NCBI RefSeq assembly: GCF_018603905.1
Contig: NZ_JAHFZZ010000003.1
Span: 62,001-126,000, forward strand
DNA from: Nonomuraea sp. NEAU-A123
GTDB taxonomy: Bacteria > Actinomycetota > Actinomycetes > Streptosporangiales > Streptosporangiaceae
DNA: 64,000 nt
Reading direction: 5' to 3'
The translations under genes and the position numbers were made by a program. Shown here piece by piece: positions 53,053 to 64,000 of this stretch. The first letter of the stretch is position 1. Each line of letters opens with the position of its first letter. Under the pieces are notes generated by a model that saw nothing but the letters and a program-made list of their open reading frames with translations, had not been told where the DNA came from and did not search any database.

Positions 53053-54819
53053 ATGAAGGCCGAGGAACGCTGGCAGGCCAGGTTCCGGGCGTCACGCATG
53101 ACGTTGCCGTCCTGGGCGCGGCTGGCCCCGAGCCGCTCCATCTATCGCTCCAACGCCAGCGGCACCTGGGAGGTCTACGCCTGGGACCGCGCCAGCGGCG
53201 CCACCCGCCAGGTGACCGACAGGCCGAAGGGCACCGCCCACGCCGCCATCGATCCCACCGGCCAATGGATTTACTGGTTCGCCGACACCGAGGGCGACGA
53301 GTTCGGCCTGTGGTGGCGCCAGCCGTTCACCGGCGGCCCCGACGAGCCGGTCGCCCACGACCTCGGCCCCGGCCAGCCGGGCGGGATCGCCCTGTCCACG
53401 GCGGGCGTCGCCGCGATCAGCCTGGCCAGCGAGGGTTCGTTCAGGATCCATCTGGTACGGCCCGGCGAGCCGTCCCGCCTGCTCTACGAGCACGCCGAGG
53501 CGGCCTGGGTCGCCGACATGTCCCTCGACGGCGCACTTATCGCGATAAATCATGCGGAGTACGGCGACTTCCGTCACCCGGCGCTCCGCGTCGTCCGCTC
53601 CAACGGCGAGACGGTCGGCGAGCTCTACGACGGCCCCGACAAGGGCGTGATCGGCCTCAGGTTCGCCCCGGTGCCGGGCGACCGCCGCATGCTCGCCCTG
53701 CACGAGCGCCGCCAGCGTCAGGAGCCCCTGGTCTGGGACCCGGTGACCGGCGAGCAGCGCGAGATCTGGATGAAGGACTCCGGCGAGCTGACCGCCGACT
53801 GGTACGACGACGGCCGCGGCCTGCTGATCACCCGCGACAATCGCGCCCGCAGCTACCTGCACCGCTACGACCTCGCGGGCGGCGGCCTGACCCTGCTCGA
53901 GACGCCGCACGGCGTGATCGACGAGGCGGGCCCGCGCCCCGGCGGCAACGTCGAATACTCGTGGTCCAGCGCCTCCCGTCCACCGGTGATCCGCTCCAGC
54001 AACGGCCAGGTCGTGCTCAACCCCAGCGGCCCCTCGGCGCCGCCGAGCGTCCCGGTCGAGGACCTCGACGTGCCCGGTCCCGGCGGCAGGATCCACGCGC
54101 TGGTCTCCCGGCCCGAGATCGGGGCAGCGCCCTACCCCACCGTTTTCCTGCTGCACGGCGGCCCGACGACGCACGACCGCGACGCCTTCTCCCCCGAGGT
54201 CGCGGCCTGGGTGGACGCCGGCTTCGCGGTGGTGCGGGTGAACTACCGAGGTTCGACCGGCTACGGCTCGGCCTGGCGCGACGCGCTCCACAGCGATGTC
54301 GGCCACATCGAGCTGGCCGACGTCGCCGCCGTACGCGAGCACGTCGTCGAGCGCGGCATCGCCGACCCCACCAGGATGCTGCTGGCGGGCACCGCCTGGG
54401 GCGGCTACCTCACGCTGCTCGGCCTCGGCACCCAGCCCGAGCTGTGGACGGCCGGCATCGCGGCGGTGCCGATCGCCTGCCACCAGACCTCCTACGAGGA
54501 CGAGGCCGAGAGCCTGCGCGCCTACCACCGCGCGCTGCTGGGCGGCTCGCCCGACGAGCAGCCCGAGCGCTACGCCGCCAGCTCTCCCATCACCTACGTG
54601 GACCGGGTGGAGAGCCCGGTGCTGATCCTGGCCGGCGAGAACGACAACCGGTGCCCGCTGCGGCAGATAGCGAAGTACGTGGCGAAACTGGCCGAGCATG
54701 GCCGGGAGCACGAGGTGTACGCCTATGACGCGATCCGCGGCTCCTTGGTCATGTCCGAACGGATCGCGCAAATAGCCCTACAGCTTGAATTCGCCCGCAA
54801 GCACGTAAACCCAGTCTGA
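53053..54819 (+). CDS. S9-family (prolyl oligopeptidase-fold) protein lacking the catalytic Ser and His
   Basis: The 588-aa protein has a beta-propeller part (about residues 20-330) and an alpha/beta hydrolase domain with FLLHGGPTTHDRDAFSPE, VNYRGSTGYGSAW and LILAGENDNRCPLRQ. The nucleophile elbow, usually GxSxGGY, reads GTAWGGY with Ala448 (codon GCC). The catalytic His, usually in DEGHGF, is replaced by Arg562 in DAIRGSL. Asp531 is kept. The fold is otherwise full length with no frameshift, so it is a pseudopeptidase rather than a decayed gene. A binding or regulatory role is likely. Confidence 0.9.
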   Translation: MKAEERWQARFRASRMTLPSWARLAPSRSIYRSNASGTWEVYAWDRASGATRQVTDRPKGTAHAAIDPTGQWIYWFADTEGDEFGLWWRQPFTGGPDEPVAHDLGPGQPGGIALSTAGVAAISLASEGSFRIHLVRPGEPSRLLYEHAEAAWVADMSLDGALIAINHAEYGDFRHPALRVVRSNGETVGELYDGPDKGVIGLRFAPVPGDRRMLALHERRQRQEPLVWDPVTGEQREIWMKDSGELTADWYDDGRGLLITRDNRARSYLHRYDLAGGGLTLLETPHGVIDEAGPRPGGNVEYSWSSASRPPVIRSSNGQVVLNPSGPSAPPSVPVEDLDVPGPGGRIHALVSRPEIGAAPYPTVFLLHGGPTTHDRDAFSPEVAAWVDAGFAVVRVNYRGSTGYGSAWRDALHSDVGHIELADVAAVREHVVERGIADPTRMLLAGTAWGGYLTLLGLGTQPELWTAGIAAVPIACHQTSYEDEAESLRAYHRALLGGSPDEQPERYAASSPITYVDRVESPVLILAGENDNRCPLRQIAKYVAKLAEHGREHEVYAYDAIRGSLVMSERIAQIALQLEFARKHVNPV

Positions 54820-54877
54820 TAATCGACTATTAGCAAAGTCGCGCCGTCAACCGGGCGTGGAATGTCGTGAAACAGGA

Positions 54878-56422
54878 TCAGCGGGCCCGGAGGACCACGA
54901 TCGCCAGGTCGTCCGCGCTCGGCTCCGTGGCGAAGTCGGCGGCCCCCCTGCGGATCCGCTCCGCCACCGCGCGGGCCGACAGCCCGGCGCACTCGGCGAG
55001 CAGCTTGGCCAGACCGCCGTCGTCGTCGAGCAGCCGCCCGCCCGAGCGCCGCTCCGTCACCCCGTCGGTGACCGCCAGCAGCACGTCACCGTGGTCGAGA
55101 TGCAGCGTGTCGGCTTCGAACATCACCTCATGGAAGACGCCGAGCAGCGACTGCGGGGTCGTCACCGTCTCGACCGCACCGCTCGGCTTGAGGCGCAGCG
55201 CCTCCGGATGACCGGCCGACACGAGGCGTACCTCCAAGCCGGTCTCCACCGGCGTGATGTCGCCGTGCAGCAGGGTGAGGAACCTGGCCCGTTCGCCCTC
55301 CTCCAAGATCGCCTGGTTGAGGCGGCCGAGCACGGCCGCCACTCCGTAGCCCTCGCGGGCGAGCAGGCGCAGGGTGTGGCGGGCGAGGCCCGTCACGGCG
55401 GCGGCCTCCGGGCCGGTGCCGCACACGTCGCCGATCGCGAACCGCCACGAGTCGTCGCCGGCCTTGAACAGGTCGTAGAAGTCGCCGCCGACCTCGTTGG
55501 CCTCGCCGGCGGGCTCGTAGACGACGCCGTAGTCGAGGCCGGGCACCTCGGGCTCGTTCGGCGGGAGCAGGCTGCGCTGGAGCGCCCGGTTGGCCGCAGC
55601 CTGCTGCGCGTAGACGCGGGCGTTGTCGGTGGCCAGCGCCGCCCGCCGGCCGATGTCCTCGGCGAACTGGATGACCTCGTCGGTGAAGCGGTCGGGCCGG
55701 CCCAGGCACATCATCCCCAGACCCCGGCCGCGCGCGGTCAGGGGGACCGCGAGCACCTGCGAGTCGGCCAGGTGGAGGGTGGAGGTGACCCGGGCGTCGG
55801 CGATCATCGCGTCCATGTCGCCGAGCTGCTCGCGCAGCCCGTCGATCCTGGCCTCGTCGGCGTGCCAGAGGTAGACCAGCCGCAGCGGACCGACAGCGGT
55901 GTCAGAGGTGTAGACGGCGCACCAGCTCGCCAGCCGCGGCACCACGATCTGGGCGATGATGGCGGGCACCATGTCGGGGTCGAGAGTGCCCGCGAGCAGG
56001 TCACTCGCGTCGGCCAGGAACCCCAGCCAATGCGGCCCCCTGGCGCTCTCCTCCAGCCATTCGGATGCCACTCTGTCCGTTGAGCCAGGTAGCGTGAGTC
56101 TTGCCCAATGGACACGAGACTCGCCCGCGAAGGTGATCCCCCACTCCTCCACCCCCACAGACGGAGCCTTCGGGTCGCCCGGCGAGCTGCTCCGCTGTCT
56201 CAACTCAACCTGTACGGCATCGCCAAAATGCTTCCAGATGACTTCGAACGGCTCGTCTATCACCTGTTCGGCCAGGTCACCGGCTACCTGCTCGGCCACA
56301 TGCAGCACGCTGCCGACTGCCCACGCGGTCATGACCTCACGTGTAAATCTCATCGCAGCCGTCACAGCGGTGTCGCCGGGCGCGAACGTGGCGGCCAACA
56401 CCGCATGGGGAGTACCAGTCAT
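54878..56422 (-). CDS. GAF/PP2C (SpoIIE-type) serine phosphatase
   Basis: From ATG 56422 the protein is 514 aa. A degenerate RsbW-like ATPase segment at the N-terminus (FAPGDTAVTAAMRFTREVMT, with the N-box eroded) is followed by a GAF domain (about 120-285) and a PP2C phosphatase domain with EVGGDFYDLF, IGDVCGTGPEAA, DGVTERR and ADDLAIVVLR. Such proteins dephosphorylate anti-anti-sigma factors in partner-switching pathways. It is divergent from the poly-HAMP kinase, so the two may act in one stress-signalling network. TTG 56467 is an alternative start. Confidence 0.9.
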   Translation of the reverse strand: MTGTPHAVLAATFAPGDTAVTAAMRFTREVMTAWAVGSVLHVAEQVAGDLAEQVIDEPFEVIWKHFGDAVQVELRQRSSSPGDPKAPSVGVEEWGITFAGESRVHWARLTLPGSTDRVASEWLEESARGPHWLGFLADASDLLAGTLDPDMVPAIIAQIVVPRLASWCAVYTSDTAVGPLRLVYLWHADEARIDGLREQLGDMDAMIADARVTSTLHLADSQVLAVPLTARGRGLGMMCLGRPDRFTDEVIQFAEDIGRRAALATDNARVYAQQAAANRALQRSLLPPNEPEVPGLDYGVVYEPAGEANEVGGDFYDLFKAGDDSWRFAIGDVCGTGPEAAAVTGLARHTLRLLAREGYGVAAVLGRLNQAILEEGERARFLTLLHGDITPVETGLEVRLVSAGHPEALRLKPSGAVETVTTPQSLLGVFHEVMFEADTLHLDHGDVLLAVTDGVTERRSGGRLLDDDGGLAKLLAECAGLSARAVAERIRRGAADFATEPSADDLAIVVLRAR

Positions 56423-56542
56423 CGCATCGTGCCTACCACAGTTCCTGCTGACTTGGGGTAAATCCAAGGACGGGACTACGAGCTACTCATCGTGACAGAC
56501 TTGTATCACTCGCGGTGGCACCCCGGGAGTGAAGGAGGCCCC

Positions 56543-60712
<4,170 letters not shown>

Positions 60713-60715
60713 TCG

Positions 60716-61345
60716 ATGCCTGATCGTGCCAAGATCCTCCTGGTCGACGACCGCGAGGAGAATCTGATCGCCCTTGAGGCCATCCTCAGCTCGCTCGACC
60801 TGGTGCCCGTACGCGCCAGGTCCGGCGAGGAGGCGCTCAAGGCGCTGCTCAACACCGAGTTCGCGCTCATCCTGCTCGACGTGCGGATGCCGGGCATGGA
60901 CGGGTTCGAGACCGCCGCCCACATCAAGCGGCGGGAGCGGACCAGGAACATCCCGATCATCTTCCTCACGGTGGTCGACAGCGCGCCCGACTACGCCTTC
61001 CGCGGCTACGCGGCGGGCGCCGTCGACTATCTGACCAAGCCGTTCGACCCGTGGGTGCTGCGGGCCAAGGTGTCGGTCTTCAGCGAGCTGTACAACATGA
61101 ACAAGCGGCTGGCCGAGCAGGCGTCGATGCTGCGCGAGCGGCTGACCGCCGAGCTGCCGCCGGGCGCGGGCGACCAGTCGGCGATCCTGCCCGAGTTGTC
61201 CCGGCGGCTGACGGCGGCGGAGGACGAGCTGGCCAGGGTACGGGAGCTGGCGCGCAAGTCGCAGGACCCGGGGGTGGCGGCCCCGCTCTCCGACCTCGCC
61301 GACCGACTCGCCCACCTCCGCGCCGGCTTCGACGCCCTGTCGTGA
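60716..61345 (+). CDS. Response regulator with C-terminal coiled coil
   Basis: The 209-aa protein has a receiver domain with phospho-acceptor Asp55 in LILLDVRMPGMDGFE and Lys in the YLTKPFDPW loop. It lacks a DNA-binding output domain. After residue 125 it is helical (LYNMNKRLAEQASMLRERLT, then SRRLTAAEDELARVRELARK) and probably forms a coiled coil. It is co-transcribed with the hybrid kinase 3 bases upstream and probably receives its phosphate, acting through protein-protein contact. Confidence 0.93.
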   Translation: MPDRAKILLVDDREENLIALEAILSSLDLVPVRARSGEEALKALLNTEFALILLDVRMPGMDGFETAAHIKRRERTRNIPIIFLTVVDSAPDYAFRGYAAGAVDYLTKPFDPWVLRAKVSVFSELYNMNKRLAEQASMLRERLTAELPPGAGDQSAILPELSRRLTAAEDELARVRELARKSQDPGVAAPLSDLADRLAHLRAGFDALS

Positions 61346-61620
61346 AGCCCGCTCCACAGGTTGTGGATAAGAGAGCGCTCCGGATGCCGAGCCCGTCGCC
61401 GAGGCGCGCCACCGGAGCGTGAGGCCGGGTTGTCGTCGACACGAAAGCGCTGAGGCCGAGCATTAGAGACGCGCGCCGCCACCCGAACGGGAGCCCTGTG
61501 GCCGGGCGTTAGAGGCGCACGGGCGCTGTGCCGTCCGTACGAGGCGCTGGGGCCGGTACAGCAGTCCCACCCCGGCCCGGCCGGCTGCGGCGCGTCAGGC
61601 TAGGGCCTGGCCGCGCCTGG

Positions 61621-62799
61621 CTAGTGCCTGGCGCGCTCCAACGCGTCCCAGAAGCCGCGGCGCAGCGCGTGGCGTACCTCGTCGTGCAGCAGGAAGTCGA
61701 TCGGCAACGACGAGCCCTGCAGCAGGCGGGCCTCCAGGTCGGAGGGCATCCGTGGCTTGCGCGCCAGCACGGCCTCCAGCCACAGGGCCGGAGCGTCGCG
61801 GGCCACGGACTCGCCGAAGTCGTGCCCTTCCCGATGGGCGGACTTGACGGCGTCGGACAGCGTGGTGGCCCCGGCCGTGGCGGCCGAGGGCTGCTGGGAG
61901 ACCGGCGCGGGCTGCGGGCCGGTGTAGGCGCCGAGCTGCGAAGGCTGGTAGGTGCCGTTGGACGGCGAGTTGAACTGCCCGGTCGTCGGCGCCTGCGACT
62001 GCTGCGGGATCGGCCCGGTCACCGGGGCGCCCGACGGCGGGTCGGGCTGGTAGTCGGAGTAGCTGGGCAGCGACGGCGGCTGCGATTGGCCGCGACCCGC
62101 CGACGGCATCATGCCGTTGGCACCGGACTGACCTTGGCGCCCCGAGTTGGCGGAGTGGTTGCCCCCGCTCGACTGCGCGGGCGGCAGCTCCCGCTGCGCG
62201 TGGCCGCCGTGGCCGTTGCTGACCGACTGGTGGTGGCCGTTGGTCACCTCGATGGCGCCGGTCACCAGGTTGACGTAGGGGCGCAGGTGTACGCCGCCCA
62301 GCTCGATGAGGTCGTCGCTCTCCTGCGTGAGCGAGCGGGAGACGGCCCAGCCGCCGTCGGTCGCGATGTGCACGACGGTCACCCTGATGCCGAGGTCCTG
62401 CGCGTCGCAGACCACCTGGGCCAGGTCCTCGTCACCGCTGACCACGACGGCGTCGCAGATGGCGCTGTTGCGGGCGAGCGTCATCAGGTCGCGGTGAACC
62501 TGGGCGTCCACGCCTTCGCGCCGTCCTGGACGGATACGCGAAAGGCGGAGCTTGAGACCGGGGATGTCGGCGAGCACGTCGTGCTCTGGAGTGCGGCGGC
62601 CTTCGACGGTCGCCTCGTACCAGTAGCACCGCAGCAACGGCAGCCCGGTGCGTTCGCGCGAGAGGCTTGACATGAGCTGCAACAGCCCTGGATAGTCCCA
62701 GGCCACGGCTTCACGATGGCGGGTCCCATGCACGGCCATCGCGCCGTCGGCCAGCAGATAGCCAGCGTCCACGAACAGCGCGCAGCGATCCACTGACAC
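61621..62799 (-). CDS. NYN-domain protein with disordered linker
   Basis: The 392-aa protein has an N-terminal NYN (PIN-like) domain: RCALFVDAGYLLADG with the first Asp (D11), EGVDAQVHRDLMTLA, and VVVSGDEDLAQVVCDAQDLG with acidic metal ligands. About 130 residues rich in Gly, Ser, Pro and Gln follow (roughly 205-335), then a C-terminal helical region (ALRRGFWDALERARH). NYN domains are metal-dependent ribonucleases. Substrate unknown. This layout is common in actinobacteria, where it is annotated only as NYN protein. Confidence 0.9.
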   Translation of the reverse strand: MSVDRCALFVDAGYLLADGAMAVHGTRHREAVAWDYPGLLQLMSSLSRERTGLPLLRCYWYEATVEGRRTPEHDVLADIPGLKLRLSRIRPGRREGVDAQVHRDLMTLARNSAICDAVVVSGDEDLAQVVCDAQDLGIRVTVVHIATDGGWAVSRSLTQESDDLIELGGVHLRPYVNLVTGAIEVTNGHHQSVSNGHGGHAQRELPPAQSSGGNHSANSGRQGQSGANGMMPSAGRGQSQPPSLPSYSDYQPDPPSGAPVTGPIPQQSQAPTTGQFNSPSNGTYQPSQLGAYTGPQPAPVSQQPSAATAGATTLSDAVKSAHREGHDFGESVARDAPALWLEAVLARKPRMPSDLEARLLQGSSLPIDFLLHDEVRHALRRGFWDALERARH

Positions 62800-62978
62800 G
62801 GCCCCTTTCCTGGTGGTCCGACCTAGCAGACTCGTGCACCGTCAGAGCCGGACGCGGCGGCCCTGTCTCAGGGTAATGAAAGCAGGTGATCGCGCGAGGG
62901 TTAATCCCGACGATTCGCCCCTGCCCCGACCATACGCCGGTGCATTCGGGCTGACCGTACCAATATGTCGGACTTTGG

Positions 62979-64000
62979 TCACCATCGGGCACGAACGCAC
63001 ACAGCGGCGATCGCGAACAGCACCACATCCTCCCGCGTAGCGATCGCCAGCGCCGGGTCATTGCCGAGTTCGGCACCGAAAGTATCGACGTCGACACCGA
63101 ACGTCATTCCTTTGGCACCGTTGGACGAGCTGTCGAAGACATTACTCGCATCACGATCGCCCCCCAGGGGAGTGAGCGGCCCGGAGCCCAGCGAGAGCCG
63201 ATCACCATCGAGATCGGCATCGCCTTCCCAGGTCACCATCTCGATCCACGCGGGCGACCCCCTGCGGACCGATCGACCCACCGGGATCCGCACAGCCGAC
63301 CTCGCGGGGCCCGGTCCGCCCTGACGGATCCGCGCAGCCGACCCCGTGGAAACCGGCCCGCCCTGACGGATCCGCGCGGCGGATTCCGTGGGAACCCGCC
63401 CGCCCTGAGAGATTCGGGCGGGCGGGTCCGCGGAGACGAGGCCGCCCAGTGGGATCCGCACCTGATCTGTCTCGCCGCCGACGACGGTCGCTGTGTCGAG
63501 TACGACGGCGTGGCTGTACGGTCCGGCGGGGTCGGTCACGATCATCACCAGGCTCCATCCGGCGTGCCGCGCGGCCCCCTCCTCCATCGGGAGGTCGGCC
63601 GCCCACAACTTGCCGTCCCGCCGGGCGCTCCCGACCAGCCCGGTCACGTCGGCGAACGCCTGGTAGGCGGGCCCTGAGGGCAGCTCGCGGACCGTCACCT
63701 GCTCGGGCCTGACCGACAGATAACGCCGACGACCCGGCGGTCGCAGGCTGATCGGCCCCGCGCTCTCCCCACCGGCCGACCAGTAGAGACCTGCCCACAC
63801 GACCCGCCCGCCCGGGGGCCGCCGCAGCGTGGCGCCGCTGGAGGCGTACGTTTCCGCGACCCTGTCCTCGTCGACGGCGTCCATGGACCACAACTCATCG
63901 TCGCGCCCATCGCCCTGCCGCTGCGCGACCTCCGCACAGCCGTCGCCCTCCGCCGGGCAGCTCAGCAGCGAGTTGCCGATCGCCCTGACCGTCACCTTGC
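62979..64000 (-). CDS. Secreted DUF11-like N-terminal-domain protein, 5' part outside window
   Basis: The frame is open to the right edge, so the start and presumably a signal peptide lie beyond it. The visible part begins VTVRAIGNSLLSCP, which resembles the region after the signal peptide in actinobacterial surface proteins of the DUF11 type. VVWAGLYWSAGG, GWSLVMIVTDPAGPYSHAVV and SNVFDSSSNGAKGMTFGVDV follow. It ends after VVLFAIAAVCVRARW, short of the usual DUF11 repeats and anchor. A 42-bp tandem repeat adds Gly/Ser/Arg-rich 14-residue units in the middle. It is likely a cell-surface protein of unknown role. Confidence 0.65.
   Translation of the reverse strand, partial: KVTVRAIGNSLLSCPAEGDGCAEVAQRQGDGRDDELWSMDAVDEDRVAETYASSGATLRRPPGGRVVWAGLYWSAGGESAGPISLRPPGRRRYLSVRPEQVTVRELPSGPAYQAFADVTGLVGSARRDGKLWAADLPMEEGAARHAGWSLVMIVTDPAGPYSHAVVLDTATVVGGETDQVRIPLGGLVSADPPARISQGGRVPTESAARIRQGGPVSTGSAARIRQGGPGPARSAVRIPVGRSVRRGSPAWIEMVTWEGDADLDGDRLSLGSGPLTPLGGDRDASNVFDSSSNGAKGMTFGVDVDTFGAELGNDPALAIATREDVVLFAIAAVCVRARW
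63283..63408 (-). repeat. Three 42-bp in-frame tandem repeats
   Basis: Units at 63283-63324, 63325-63366 and 63367-63408 each encode a 14-residue IRQGGPVSTGSAAR-like segment; a degenerate fourth follows to about 63450. The reading frame is kept. Confidence 0.85.

Noticed and set aside
53092..54771. 559-aa minus-strand open frame opposite the S9-fold gene
   Set aside because: It is a high-GC antisense shadow with Val/Gly/Arg-rich composition; the + strand has coherent motifs.
61362..61370. Sequence TGTGGATAA, a perfect DnaA-box complement
   Set aside because: It is a single box in an ordinary intergenic region with no AT-rich element, dnaA or dnaN nearby. Another TTATCCACA (45675-45683) lies inside a coding gene, so an origin is not supported.

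Overview
The window is high-GC actinobacterial chromosome. Three things point to the Streptosporangiaceae (Nonomuraea-like), though this is inference from gene content and not a database result: frequent GTG/TTG starts with GTGA/ATGA stop-start overlaps, a crp - nudix - ridA - arsA - arsA - whiB - PBP order that matches Streptomyces (wblA locus) and Mycobacterium (whiB4/ponA2 locus), and proteins of the CU044_5270 type.

Layout. 1-9200 is a conserved core block: the 3' end of a Crp-like regulator, a metallo-beta-lactamase-fold hydrolase, a NUDIX hydrolase, RidA, a DUF4177 peptide, two GET3/ArsA-like ATPases, a WblA-type WhiB protein, a class A penicillin-binding protein, a YqeY-like protein and a metallophosphoesterase. 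At 9227-9300 lies tRNA-Pro(CGG). Its 3' half is repeated at 14082-14128, which brackets a 4.8 kb lower-GC island. The island has no visible integrase. It carries a HEPN-motif protein, an unknown 475-aa protein, two tiny membrane peptides, a regulator fragment and several striking repeats. 14.1-20 kb is a patchy accessory region with a LysR gene, YceI, a SnoaL-like protein, an HSL-family esterase, a MarR regulator with clear operators, and at least four gene fragments.

20-33.8 kb holds a HerA-like ATPase, a methyltransferase, a secreted GH18 chitinase, an ECF sigma factor operon with two CU044_5270-type proteins, a polysaccharide deacetylase, a GH95 fragment, a DinB-like protein and a GH43 glycosidase divergent from its likely LacI regulator. 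33.8-40.8 kb is one tightly overlapping seven-gene operon: an oligopeptide-type ABC transporter with fused ATPases, a luciferase-like flavin enzyme, a CMD-domain protein and an AhpD-like protein. This set recurs in distant bacteria and has no assigned substrate.

40.9-50.2 kb contains a VOC protein, class I lysyl-tRNA synthetase, an Lrp/DUF2000 pair, a glycosyltransferase, a ketopantoate-reductase-like protein, an orphan CvnA-like sensor kinase and a second MBL hydrolase. 50.2-64 kb contains a short-form Rho with a long leader, an RlmA-like methyltransferase, an S9-fold protein that has lost its catalytic Ser and His, a GAF/PP2C phosphatase divergent from a 1389-aa poly-HAMP hybrid histidine kinase with its response regulator, a NYN-domain protein, and the start-truncated part of a secreted repeat-containing protein.

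The best candidates for undescribed biology are the tRNA-Pro island (HEPN protein plus unknown partner and helically phased repeats), the S9 pseudopeptidase, the short Rho with its leader, and the ABC/LLM/CMD/AhpD operon.
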